DNA of 64,000 nucleotides. It comes from Phoenix dactylifera (Eukaryota; Streptophyta; Magnoliopsida; Arecales; Arecaceae). A model generated the notes under the pieces. That model saw only the letters and a program-made list of their open reading frames with translations. It had not been told where the DNA came from and searched no databases. The position numbers and the translations under genes were made by a program. Below, one piece after another: positions 25,811 to 38,859 of the stretch. The stretch lies in the NCBI RefSeq assembly GCF_009389715.1, contig NC_052394.1:22942899-23006898 (forward strand). The letters run 5' to 3'. Position 1 is the first letter of the stretch, and every line of letters begins with the position of its first letter.

Positions 25811-27925
25811 TCTAGGCGGAGGAGAAAGAAGGACGAAATCCGGTCATATGAAGGGGGTAAAATGAAAATTTTGCCCAAAATCTGCCATTAAAAGCCGCTG
25901 CTGCCGTAATGAAACCATGTTTCGGAAGCTATGGCTTCATGACGCAATATCGATGAACTTAAAAGCATCGCCCTACAGTCGTGACTGGGGTGCTGAGCAA
26001 GTGTATTGAAGCAAATAACATCATCATGGCACATTATTCGCCATCTCATCTGCATATAAAATTGCTTCAAGTTAGATTCTACTTTTCGCTACGACATGGG
26101 TAAGATTATTCTCTCAAAACAACGTTGGGTGTCCTTTGGGATCAGAGAAGCTCTCTCCTATGTTATGCAGCAGTCATTTAGAAAGCTAGGAATAACCAAC
26201 CACATTTCAGGGACATCACTGTACTGTGCTATATTTGGCTGTCAAAAAGATGGCCCATCTTGCAGGGTCCAGGTCCAGCTAATATGTAGGATATCGGCCA
26301 ACAGTCAAAAGACAATGTAAAGCCTAACTAGAGCTCTTGTTCGAATGCGATATCTACATTTGGTCCAAATCTGCGGTTGAAACATCCAAGGATCTAGAGT
26401 TTAGGTAACTCAGCTATAATCCGTTTTGTTGTTTGAGTGCAGGATAAGTTTCCTTACCTTCCGCACTATCTAGAATACTAAATATTCAACAAAGCAGATC
26501 AAGTCTAAAATCTTCTCATGCCTACTGTTGGCTAATAAACCAGCTAATTGGCCAAAAGAGAAGCTGTATCAGCTGGATGTCACGGACACCTGGAGACAGG
26601 CTCTCCCCACTAGGCTCAAGATAAAAAGATGGTTTCAAGTGCTTGCATGGATGAGGGATGAGATCAGAGGTTAGCTCCTTTTGTAACAAAAGATGCTGAA
26701 TAAGCCCTGTTGCACAAATTAACTTCTGTTTTGTCTATCCATTAGATAGGAAAAGTTGAACATCATCAAAATCAAAAAAGATACACAAAGTTGAATAATC
26801 TCAGATTACATTGCAAGTTTCAGTTTAGGCAACAATCCAAAATTGTGGAAACTTGATAAATTAGAACGTACACATGGACAAATATATGGCAAAACTTTAT
26901 TACTGACCTGAAAATGTAATACACATCTTTCTTCATTTCCCCCCCATACTTTCAACTGGTTAGAGAAAACACAATAAGCCTGTCATAGGTCACCAACAGA
27001 ATTCGCACCCAGCCATATCGCATGTGGCTCCACAAGCGTTCTGGTGCACATCATGCGTCAAAGATAATACAGAAACCAGTCACTGTCCACAAAATTAACC
27101 TGAATAGATGGTATATTCCCTGATGCAGAACATGAGCTCAAGGCAGCGGAGCACAACCACCAAATTCTCAAAGCTTTGGCAGCATCTTCCAGCAAATCCA
27201 GAAGGCGAAAAAAGTAGCAATCTTATAAATTGTATAGCTTCAGTTTTGGAACAGTCATCAGTGGCATTGTTAGGAGCAAGATTCGTACAAAGTGCTCGTT
27301 GGATATCTTGCTCATGTGAGATGACTGAAATTAGTAACACTCACATCAACTGGATCAGTTGGGCAAATATTATGGACTACACGAATTTGTCAAGCTCCTG
27401 TAAACATAAAAGATGACACAAAACAAAATTATTTTGATTTTCTTTTTCACTCTTAAGTGATTGAAAAGGGAAATATTAAGTCGAACCTTAACTTCTTGAA
27501 TAACATTAACATACTTAAAACAGGATGAACACCCATAACCATCAAACCTTCTCCCACCTATTTGGGATTGGCTTATGGATCTTCAATTGCCAAGCATTCC
27601 CACAAGGGGCTGCCCATGATATTTAAAACAGGATTTACGTGTATAGTCAAAATTTCTGTTTTAAGCTTCCACACAAAGTTGATCTTGAAGTCAAACATAT
27701 TAAAAAATGATGCTAAATTTAAAGAAACTGTTGTTCACAATGTTCCGCAATTCCTAGCAGTGGAGGCATTTGGCACTTTATGCTCACAACTTAAATGAAA
27801 GGACTGGTATTTTAAGCAATATGACTCAAAAAATAGATTAGCATTTTACTTACCAATGATAACACTGGGGCCGGGCTCAAGGACAATGCAGCAATGTCAT
27901 CGTCTACAAGACCTTCCAAACTCCT
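25811..27925. other. Interval between LINE relic and RNR1 stop
   Basis: AT-rich DNA directly downstream of the RNR1-like gene; the part near 27926 probably holds its 3' UTR. Short open frames at 26096-26320, 27095-27416 and 27562-27798 have no recognisable domain or splice context. Confidence 0.4.
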
Positions 27926-30900
27926 TTATATTTCCTTAATAAAGAGGACATCATCACGGGGATGAGCTTCCTCAACAACAACAACTATTTCATCCCCAAT
28001 CTGTTTTCCAACTGAAACAATCGCAGAAGCTTGAATCCCTACCTGCAATACATAATTTGTAAGGGAGTGAGCAACATTAATATATATTCACCTTCTTTTA
28101 GTAATACCAAATATCAAGATGAAAAGCCAACAAAATCAAACACCAAATAAAAGAATAAAGAGTCATCAAGCACAACAAGATACCAAGTAATCCCACTCGC
28201 CTTCCGCCACTCCCCCCCCAACATCGGGGATGAAAAGCCAATAAAATCAAACACGAACTAAAGGAATAAAGAGTCATCAAGTATAACAAGATGCCAAGAA
28301 AAAAAATCAGCACCCAAGATACAGAATATGAAGCATTGCAATGGAAATGTTGCAAAACAGAAGTCTGCATAACAATGATATAAAATCTGCCACGTTTCAT
28401 TTCAAAGAACCCATAAGAAGCAACAAATACATTAATTAATTACAAGATCACCTCTTGAGCGGGCGTATAGGAACCATGCTCACACTGTTCATGGTATGAT
28501 TCATTGCTTACGTTATTAAATGTTACAAAACATCACAACCTTTGCGATCAATGAAAGTTTTGGTATGTTTTTTAGATGTGCAACAGCCTGCTACCATATC
28601 AATTAGGATATGGCCAGTGAACAGATCATATCAAGCCCAAGCTTGTCGCTTATCAGGGAGGTATCAAGTGTGAAGCCAACCTGGCCAAACTACTTTCCAT
28701 GTTTTAATGGCAGGGGAAAGCACACCCAGGACCAGCTTATGTGCTGCCATGTTTTCAAAATGAAACAAGTAACAAAGACATGATTGAGAGAAGAAATAAT
28801 GAAGCACTTGAAAATTTTATATTATTTTTTGTATGTTGATAAAAGTAATTGCCCCAAAAAGAACAAATTATAACTAGTTTCTTTGTTATGCTCGAATGCA
28901 AATATATATACAAAAGATGGGGCAAAAAGCAGACCTATAAATAATGTGCATCAAATCTTTCAGTTCATTAAGTTGTGCAAATAATTCAAAAAATTATTAG
29001 ATAACAAGCATGTATTTACCTCTGTAAGAAGCAAGGCAGCCATCCGATCCTTGATGAACCGAAGGATCAATGCATGGAACTTTCTTTCCCTTGGCTGTCT
29101 TCTCAAATACTCCAACAACCAATATCTTAGACTGCTGCTGTAGAGCCTCTTTGCTACTCTAGCATGCATGTTCACGAGACACACCATTCCTTCCAATTCA
29201 CCAGCTGAAAATGGTATAGGTTCTCCTCTAAGAAAAGCTTTCACCTGAAAATCAATAAAATAATGCTCCTAAATAAATTGGATGGTACTAGCTATGATAA
29301 TATGACATGCTATAAAGAAACAGAAATTAGGAATATGATGGATCCAACATGTCAAAAACAATCTCTTTACTTTGCAAAGTAAATAAACACACCTGATAGT
29401 GGGCTAGCAGATCACCATATCTGCGTATGGGAGATGTAAACTGTACATAACCAGGAACACCCAGAACACCGTGGCGTATAGGATTTCTAAAATCCATTTC
29501 TGCAGCACGCATTATTCTAACATAAGCAGAACTCCTGACAGGTCCTTCAGGAAGATGATCAAAAGCTGAAACTGAGATATTTGATTGGGGTTGCCCTCTG
29601 TAAGGCAAAGGTATATTGTTGCAGGAACCAAAGGAGGCTATAACCTCCCCACAGAGTATCATCATTTCAGAGACAAGTCGCATTGCAGGGTCTGATTGGT
29701 CTTCGACATAGAGACTTAGAGATGGTTCAGGATCTTCAGGATTGGTCACCTTGATGCGTGGTTCTATCATGGCTGTGTCTATTGCACCCTGCGAGTTTAA
29801 TTTGTTAATTTTGTTGAAAAACTCATCAAATTGACGCAATACTATCAACAGCAAGAAAGTAAGAAAAACTAACTCCATTGATCTATGAAATATTTGAGTA
29901 ACAACAACAGAACGAGAAAAGGGTTTTGCAGCAATGTTAAGCTGAAATTCTCTCTAAGCAGAGAAATCATAGGTGCACTGTACTGATAAAAGAAAATATG
30001 CTCCTCTAGTTGCAAAGAAACTAAACAAAACTCTATCCTTTATAGAAATCAACAAGTAATTCATATAATGGAGACGTGCTTCTAGAGAGTAAAAGAAATG
30101 AAATAAAACACCAAATATTTCATGTGAATGCCCCTCAAATAGGGATTTTGACAATATAATCCCTATTCTTAGAACAAAACCAAAAAAAATCACTTTTCTA
30201 CAGCAAAGACGATTAGGTCCTCAACTTTAGGGACTATAGCAAAACAAACACTGCACCAGCAATGGAATAGATAACTCTGTTGCTTTTTCTTATTGGATGA
30301 TAACTATACCCTTGAAGGTGTTTTAGGTGGCCTAGTCATTTGTTTCCCCAAATCATTTTCTCATCTGCCTTCCCATCCTTCAACTCATATTCTTCTCATC
30401 ATTTTTTGATCCGTCTCAAGCCTTCCTCCAACATGATCCATCAAAATTCCCATGGGCAAAAGGTCAGCCACTTTTGTGCCATCAAAAATCCTATTTTAAG
30501 GCTCTAGCCTCCAACAACTTCACCTTCGTAGAGACTTTGCTATAGGTAATAGAGTTTTTGTATGTGGAGCTTTTACTGAAAAGTTGTTGTTTGGTAACTA
30601 AATTTTTGAAGTGCTGTGGGGCTTAATATCTATTTGATAACCAAACTGAGAAAATACTTTTAATACCAGAAAATGACATTATATAGTACTTTCACTTGTC
30701 TAACTGTTTGTACAATCAAAAATTGTTATTATAAAATAGTCTTAATTTATAAATTATTAATTTATTTGATACTTTAATCTAAACAATATAATAAATAATA
30801 AAAAATTATATTATTACTAAATATAATAATATTTTATAGTATTATTATATTATAATAAAATCATTGCAATAAAAAAATATTACATTGTTATTGTATTATA

Positions 30901-33900
30901 ATAATAATTTTGTAATAGGATATTATTTTATGATGATATAATATAATATAATATTGAGTTTATTATATCATTATTGTTATGATATTACTATATTATATTT
31001 TATCATATCATAGTATCTTATGAAGAATTAGCATGGGCAATATACTAAAATAGGCTTTTATATTTATTTAAAATAATAATAATTCTACAAAATTATTATA
31101 TTATGATAATAATATGATTATAATTTAATAATATTATTCTATTATTACAATATGATTATAATAATATTACATTATAATATTCTTATCATATAATAATATT
31201 GTAATATAATATTATTATAATAATACAGTAACATTGTTATGACATATTACTATACTATATTATATTATTATATATGGCATCATATAATTATATTATTGAT
31301 ATAATATAATAAATATAATATAATATATAATATAATTATTATAATAATTACATTACATGGCATTTTTGACTCAGCAGAATTTTCATGAAAATGGAAACAA
31401 CTTTCTATATTTTCTCAAGTAAAAAAGCTCCAAATTGGAGCTTTCTCCTAGTAGACTTTTCAGCTTTTGGTAGGACTAAAAAGTTGTTCCAAAATTTTAC
31501 TAAACATCTTAAAATCATTCAAAAGAGCTTTGATCCTCCAAGGAGTACTTTTTGGCCCTCCAACCACAATAACAAATAGGGATTAAGTCCTATTCTTAAC
31601 TTGCAAGTTCATAATATACAAGATCTTTTCTTTTTTTTGAGCAACGTTCATGACATACAAGTTTAACCTGTGTGAGAGATTTTTTTTAACATCCAACTGA
31701 AGTTTTGTGAGGGAAAAAGACTACAGTTTACATATGGACAGTGGATTGTGATATGGATAACCTCTGTAAATGTGATGCTTCTGTTTCCTTTTCATATGAT
31801 GAAGGAAACGTGGCTAAGGTAAGTGGGTGCTAGGATCTCATTTGCATGTCATGCAGATGCTAAGCATGTTTCCTGTGATGAGCTACAGGAGATGGAAGGA
31901 GTCGGGCTATCTTGGCTGGCTTTTCTGTAACTTGGTTCTATAGGGATATAAGAATCCTGTCTTTTCTTTTCCCCCCTTCTAGTTCCTATATCATTATTGT
32001 GTAGGTTGTTGCAGCATCCAGAAAGAAGTGAAACAACAGCATGATATATTTGCGCAAGAGCTTTTGGTCCTACCCTGCCGATCATCTCCAATGCTCCATG
32101 ATTCACGGAACTTCCAATCTACAGGTTTTCTTTGGAAGGTCATGTTCCTCTATGTCACTAACCTTTTTCTTCTCCATTGTTCAGAGATGTTGATGCTCCA
32201 TCTGAGAAGGTACTAATTCTGCAATGCTGGGAGATCTTCAGTACTCACTTCTATTGGTGTATTGGCCTGATGCTTGGTCCGCTGACTTTGGACTCATTGC
32301 ATAAATATAGAGAGGGAGTTGGGATGGATGGGACAGACACTGAGAAGAGTGATGAAGGACAGGAGGCATGTAGCCAAAGTAGCTTCAAGGGCATGACTGT
32401 CATTCAGAAGAGGAACAACAAAGTGATCTACTCTGTTGCTACCTGCGTTTATTTTTGTCCAGTCATCAAACTTGAGGACCTAATTGTCATTATTGTAGAA
32501 AACAGGATTTTTTTTTTTGGTTTTGGGTCAAAGGACCATATTGTCAAAATCCCTTTGCGATAAAGACTGAAAGCACTTCATCCACTGTTCTCACTACTTA
32601 AAAAAAAAAAAGAAGATTGTTTTCATCCCAACATAATCACATCAGACAACAGACCAATAGTCAGTTGAATAACATTAACTCATCAAGCGCCATTAAATAA
32701 CTATTAGATTGCTTGGACTTCCCTTAGAATGAGATTTAATTTCACCGTATATGTTAGCAATTCTTCCATCACATGAATAAATAATTATAAGACCGTAATG
32801 TGTTTATGCTAAAGACAAAAATTCAGGAAATGAGATTTAGCTAAAAACAAAATGATTTCATAAATGAAGTAAATAAAAGATACCCCAAAGGGCTAATAAT
32901 ATTACCTGGTGACGACGCCATTGTGATCGGAGGGAAGCGGCTTCACATAGAATCCTCAATTCGGTCTCCTCTTCCAGGTTCAAGTGAAGCAACTCAGATG
33001 CACTCTCATATGTCAACATGTAGGTGGGTCTAATGACCGAGTTGTCTACTGTGTATTCTGCAATACTGTGCACTTGAAAATTGCAGTAAATTTCCTCATA
33101 AAAAAAGAAAATCATTTCACGGAAATGAAATGGTACACCTCAACATGAACAGAACCAAACATCCACTCTTTACCTGCCATCTTCGTGCAGTGTGACAGAT
33201 ACACTGACAGCTTTGCAAAGTTTTCCTTGTTGCAAGCTCATACCATCCATAGCAAGCTTTTCCGGAAACATTGGAAATGTGGCAGTAGGCAAAAATATCG
33301 AGGTTCCTCTTCGCATTGCTTCCCTATATACCAGTAATGATAATTAATTTTTAAGCACATCAAACTCAATTTTGTTGATGAAAAAGATTTAAAACATTAC
33401 AAAACAAGGTAAAAACCTGTCAATTATGCTCTGAGGTTCAACCAAGCAAGAAGGATCAGCAACATGAATCCAGACTTTTATCCGACCATCAGGCAGCCTA
33501 GTTGCACTTAGTGCATCATCAAGCTGCATCATCAAAATCATATTGAAAATGCAAAAGGACTTCTTTTTAGAAAAAATATTTCTCGAAAGATGGTAAAGAA
33601 AATCGAAGTAACATGCACTTGGAAATGCATGAATATCTCATCCTACCTCGTCAGCCTCGTCCACATCAATTGCATAGACTTTCAAAAATGTAAGATCTTT
33701 CCTGTTGTTCTGAAAGGCAATTCACAAAATAAGAATTTAATGTACACGTACATGTATATATGCATATACATATTTGCAGAACCCCAAATAAAAATACTAT
33801 TACCTCATCAGGATCAGAAGAGGGCATCAAAAGTTTTTCAGCAGCTGACAAAACTTCATCACTATAGTCCGTATGGATGTTGAACTTTAAGAGATCAAGA

Positions 33901-36900
33901 TTGACATGAACAGGGAAATATCCAATATCTATAAGAAGGTTCACTGCAGCAGATGATGTTCTTGATAGTCCCATTGCCTTGAGTATCTACCAAAACAGCA
34001 ACCAAACAAGCAAAGCTGATTAAATAAATTTAATAAATGATGATATAATCCAGCACTAAAAAGCACAGCAAGAACAGTTTTACATTCTTCTTCTGCCAAA
34101 ATAAGGATTACTACGTCAAATGTTCAGTTTTATGTCAATCAACCAAAAGATGAATAATAGCATGAGATATCAGATATTTCGATACATAGAAAAGATAGAA
34201 AAAAAAAATGGGAATGAACTGTATGATTTAAGAATACGTAGAGTACAGATTGGGGAGGGAGGGGGATTAAATAGCACTAAAAAAGGTCCACAATATCAGT
34301 ATCATGTACCATATTGGTACATAATCGGTTTGGCATGGTATGGGTGGTACGATATGGTACACACCCTATATCAAGACAATTTCCAACCATTTTTCTCACT
34401 TTTATCACGATAATGCCCAAAATCGAGCAGTACGGGTTGGTAGGCACTATATACACCCTCGTTTTGGGCGGTATGGGGCGGTTCTACTCATTTTAGACCA
34501 ATATGGATCGGTTCCACCCATATACCGAACTGAACCTCGGTACCGTAATGATACCTTATCAGTATGGTATGATACGATATGGTACAGTTGGTATGGATTA
34601 GTACAGGTCAATATGGCAGATCTTGACACTAAATCATATATAATATTGAACAAAATCATGCATAACAATGCAATGAAGAAATATAGGTCATGCACCTTCT
34701 TTTAAAGGTTTACATCAGAAATAAACTAATGATGAATGTGTTTGATTTAATAGAATATCTTCTTCGAGTTACTGGCCATAACATCTGTTCTATCATAGGA
34801 CGCAATAAAATATGAACTTTTCTATGTTACCATTCCTCACCATCCATATGATAACATAAATAAGATACCTAACCAATTTTTTAAGTCACATTATTGGTGT
34901 CAGATATATTACATTTCCAGCTGTTTTCTTCTGTTCCTCGTTCCTGCATGAATCTATAGCATATGCCTCGAGAGCCTCAATCCTCCTCTTGACCTTTTCT
35001 TCTATCTTCCATGAACTTTTAGGAGGTTTAGAGCGTGGAGGCATTTCCTTTGCAGACATCAGTAACTGGACAAATTCTTCAAGTTCCTTCTCACATGCTT
35101 CCTTGACAAGCTTCCTGTGTAAAAGTTCCTCCACCTAATATCATGGAAAGAATATCAGTTTGGCACAAACAGTACATGAAAACACAAAGTGATTTCTCAA
35201 CTGAATGAATGTATGAACTAGGATGACCAAAACCATGCATTTCCATCCAAAGTGTTGGGTGATGCTTGCAAGGTCAAATCAGAACAAGCCAAGAAAGGGC
35301 AAGTAACAAACAAAGGCAATTGCAAACTTGGATAAGACCATATAATATTGTAAAAACAGCAAGGCCAAAGAGAGAACAAAGAAAGAAATCTACTATGAAC
35401 TGAAGATAGCAAGAAAAACAATCGATCTTAAACAGCATAGCTTGGACTCCAACTCCAAGGAATTGGCCTTTCCCATACCACATCAATTATTGAGGTGCAG
35501 AAATGACATAATAGGAACAAACCTGAATAGTAGGTCGAGGCTCATAAACAGAACAAAATCCTTTTGTCTCCATTGTGTTAAAATATATGTCATCTCTTGA
35601 CAACAAATGATGGGCACAATAGCTTTCAAGAGGATCCCTGCTACCGTATATTATCTGAAACAATTGATAGTTATATTTATTAAACACAGAAGTGCAAAAC
35701 ATGGCAAATTTGCTCGAATGAAAATGCACCTCTGCTAGTTCCTCAGCTGTCACTGACTTGTTATTTTCCAAAAGCTCCACCCAAGCACACTCCAAGATCG
35801 ATGGATCCTTTGACAAAACATTGTGGATATATTATAAAATGGTTGCACGTATTAAAAATAAGAATCATGTCTTACTACTTACCAAGAGATCCTGAGCATT
35901 TTGAACGAAATCAGCAATTTTTGTATGGTCAAAATCTTCGATACCAGGCACCACATATGTAACTTGCTGGGGCTTTATAGAGGATAGAGTACCATTCTGC
36001 TTTGATGAACCAAAAAAGAAATTAGAATAGAAACAATCAAACTTGTTACCTTGTAAACAGTTGAATTTTGCATGGCATTAAACATAGAAAAGAAATAAAA
36101 ACACATATACACACAAAAGGAAAAAACACCTAGCAACCTATTCAACAAGCTGCAGTAGTTGCTTCTATTAAAACCTGATCATACACCATCCAATTTTTCT
36201 TCCCATCAGGCTTTTGCACAACTGCTAGCAATAATTTTTGGGTATCTTTTCGAAATTCGAGCAGCAGTCCTTTCTGCAAGGTTCTTTTTTCAAGTTTCAG
36301 TTCAAATAACTCCTTACTGCTGGGTAATCCCATTCTGCAAAAAAATAATGAATTCTAATTACAATTTTGCACCAACAATCTAATTTAGTAAACAAATAGA
36401 GAGAAAAGTTGACCTTTGGAATAAGAAAATATCAAACAGCTAATAATCACTGATTTTGGTTCACAGCAAGCATATAAACAAACAAACATTCACAAGTTCT
36501 TCATGATTCTGACCACATGAAGCAAAAACTAAGAATTCTTGTGGAAGCTGCATGATTTATTGGATCTGATAATGACTCCAAACTTTTTGAAGAATATGCA
36601 CAGACCTGGTATAAGCTATTCTGCGATAATGTGTTAAAAATTAACACCAGCCTTTAGTAGTTACTAATTTGGTTGCCAATAATCTTGAGGACAGTAATTG
36701 GATCAACTCACTTCCCTCTCAGATCTCGATTCTCGCCATGGCTGATTGGGCTGGATTTTCCTTTTCGAGATATAATCGGGTTCTTCCCCTGCTTGACACC
36801 CCCACAAGATCATATCCTCCCAGGGCTCAAAATTCAAATAAAAGTTCAATTCTCTTCTAGAACAACGAACAAGCTAACATCATATCAGGAATCTTAACCT

Positions 36901-38853
36901 ATCCATGGTTTGGTGGTACAAGGATGGAATTCTTAAAAAAAGTGCAGATCTCTTTATTTAACTAATAGTGAATTGGAGCTTATCCCAATGGCCATATCAC
37001 CTGCTTAGCAACTGGAGGTTCTGGATTCAACTCCTGGGTCATGCATCCCCAATTATTTGAGCCTAGACAATTAAATGCAAGTTGGACTCCCTCCCTTTCT
37101 TTCCCCCAAGTGCTTAACCATATAATTTTAAGATGAAAAAAAATCACTCACTCCCAACCCTGTGTCCTGATGCAATTGCAGATCCCTTTGCACATGAAGT
37201 AAATTGCTCAATTAATTCCTCATCACCCCATGCATCAAGTGTTGTGCTAACATTTATGACATACTCCATTTCACCTGAATGTGCTGTGCCTTTGCTAGAC
37301 ATCTATACATACAACATATTGAATCTAACGATGTTGCGAACACCCTACAAATGTGTAGTCCTTCATATAAGATGTGATAGAAAAGCAAAACCCTACAGAT
37401 GTTATTCCTTTCATCTACTGCCACTAATTCTGTTGCGAACACCACCATTTGTACCACGAAGACCTCACTCTGTTCTATTTTCCATTGCAGGCAGCATTAT
37501 GAATCATTCCTCGCCATCCGTTCCAATTGGAGACACAATACTCTGCAAATATATCCTAAACCTTTTCTCACAATTACCATCCCTGTTATGTTTGATTTGC
37601 ACCTTCCTCTTTAATGACCCTTCTCGCAATTCAAGGCACATCTATCTACATGTACTTCAATTTTTACTAGGCATGACCATGTCATTATATGCTCTCCATC
37701 ACTCTAACTTCAACTGGTGCAATTCTTCCATTTCCTCTAATGTAACATTCAATCCTTCCTCCTTTAATCAACCACAGATGCATCATAGCATTCTCAACTA
37801 ATAACACTCGTTTTATGATTTGAAATCTTTCACATTGGCAAAAAAAAGGTGTATAAAGCATTGCAGCCTTAACAAGGTTTTAAGTTTTGGCCGACCAAAC
37901 TGAAACTAAACCCCAGTTTCGGGTTTTGGTCAGTTTCGGTCATTTTCGACCAAAACTTACCAAAGCATTGATAGATGCTGTTAGAGTTATATTTTAGTAT
38001 CTACAATCATGTATATTCATTCATTTTAATCACTGAGGTATGTAGGTTATAGATTTTATTTCCTTTTCTTGAGGTTTAAAATATTGAGCCTTAAAGATAT
38101 CCTTCAAAACTTCTCATACTACATATCAACCACATAGCACTACTGAAGCACCTCTCCACTTCATCTTCACTATTCTAGTTCCTCCACATTCTTCCATGCG
38201 AAAATGAAATTATAAAGTTTTTTTTACAAAAAAGTTTCCATTTTGAAATATTGGGCAACAAATCTGGAGTTAGGTCTTGATTCTACAGATGCATGGATCA
38301 TCATCCTGGAAAAAAAATTCCCCATAAATGTAATTATACTAATTGCATAGACAACACCACTGAAAACTAGCAATCAATTCATCTGGGACATGATGAAAGA
38401 TCACTATTTTATAATTAAAATTATTTGAAGTGAGGAAGCGAGGTCACAACTTGTGAGGCCACTAGTTGAAAACATTTTTCAAGAGAAAGATAAATTTGGC
38501 ATAAAAACTGAATATATTTGTGCAACAAAAATTGATCGGCTGAAACGGAAAAGAGAATGTTACTTGATAGACGCACGACTTCGCCTACTGGCGCGAATCT
38601 CTGCCAACTCCTCCATGACGGAGTCGACGAGACTGTGGGCGAAGCGGCTTCGGCCACTTCCATCATACCGGAAGACGACACCATCCAACCTAAATCTTGG
38701 AGTTTGATGCCCCAATCGGAGGCTTCCGCAGAGAGTGGACGGGCGAGGTTGGAAGAAACGGAGGGAAAGGAACGCGGAGAGCGGAGGGCAATAAGCGGAG
38801 GAGCGGAAGAGGGAGCAGCCGCTCATGGCTCTGGTCGCCATGGGCGATTTCAT
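27926..38853 (-). CDS. RNR1: RNase II/RNB-family exoribonuclease, organellar (RNR1-like)
   Basis: 3'-5' exoribonuclease; in Arabidopsis the orthologue acts in chloroplast and mitochondrial rRNA and mRNA 3'-end maturation. Fourteen exons join with no frame break into 798 codons: 38564-38853, 36175-36334, 35883-35996, 35730-35807, 35523-35654, 34913-35134, 33804-33986, 33647-33709, 33417-33523, 33174-33323, 32906-33065, 29393-29788, 29020-29244, 27926-28042. Exon 1 encodes a Ser/Arg-rich, acid-poor transit peptide. The RNB domain spans exons 8-13: acidic metal-binding motif AIDVDEADE/LDDALS, IHVADPS, RRGTSIFLPTATFPMFPEKL, MILCGEV, YRGQPQS, and GYVQFTSPIRRYGDLLAHYQ in exon 12. The tail IGDEIVVVVEEAHPRDD is the C-terminal S1-like region. 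Length matches the plant family (about 800). A second ATG at 38841 is also possible. Confidence 0.93.
28118..28301. repeat. Direct repeat, 111-bp period, in RNR1 intron
   Basis: Two copies of a ~73-bp sequence starting GATGAAAAGCCAA(C/T)AAAATC and running through AATAAAGAGTCATCAAG, at 28118-28190 and 28229-28301, separated by a spacer with C8. Diverged by several substitutions. In the last intron of the RNR1-like gene. Confidence 0.75.
30134..32554. mobile_element. Element with ~200-bp inverted ends, MULE-like, in RNR1 intron
   Basis: The left arm (about 30134-30340, starting GGGATTTTGACAATAT) and the right arm (about 32350-32554, ending ATTGTCAAAATCCC) are inverted copies at roughly two-thirds identity: both contain CAAAACCAAAAAAAA, ATTAGGTCCTCAA, CTCTGTTGC/TTTGTTG-type and CCCTTGAAG words in the same order. 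Long inverted ends fit a Mutator-like element. I could not find a convincing 9-bp target duplication. The interior contains an older PIF/Harbinger-like copy (about 30510-31583) and a gene-like stretch at 31980-32400. It lies wholly inside the intron between RNR1 exons 11 and 12 (29789-32905). Confidence 0.5.
30510..31583. mobile_element. Older relative of the 178-1699 PIF/Harbinger-like element
   Basis: Same architecture as the element at 178-1699: a left part with TTGTTTGGTAACTA, AAGTGCTGTGG and ACCAAACTGAGAAA, a very AT-rich core of TAATATTATTATAATA words (30780-31350), and a right part with AAGCTCCAAATTGGAGCTT, TTTTACTAAACA and TTTTTGGCCCTCCA near AACAAATAGGGATTA. Ends are too diverged to define exactly and no TTA duplication is certain. 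It interrupts an RNR1 intron. Confidence 0.65.
34260..34630. repeat. GGTAC/GTACC palindromic repeat in RNR1 intron
   Basis: Repeated words GGTACGATATGGTAC, ATGGTATGGGTGGTACG, CGGTACCGTAATG and GGTATGATACGATATGG in both orientations. Word content is similar to the GTACCGG words at the edge of the fold-back element at 22860-23390, so both may derive from one family. No coding content. It lies between RNR1 exons 6 and 7. Confidence 0.5.
36335..38562. other. RNR1 first intron: repeat fragments only
   Basis: A 2.2 kb intron between transit-peptide exon 1 and exon 2. It contains a 222-codon open frame on the plus strand (37133-37801) that I reject as a gene, and a GTTTCGGTC-type palindromic repeat at about 37870-37975 (AAGGTTTTAAGTTTTGGCC, then TTTCGGTCATTTTCGACC). 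That repeat opens with the same AAGGTTTTAA word as the repeat at 17401-17615. Confidence 0.45.
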
Positions 38854-38859
38854 CGGCGA

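Noticed and set aside
37133-37801. 222-codon open frame on the plus strand
   Set aside because: It lies inside the first intron of the RNR1-like gene, has no recognisable domain and uneven composition. The opposite strand also shows gene-like scraps with stops. It is more likely decayed repeat DNA.
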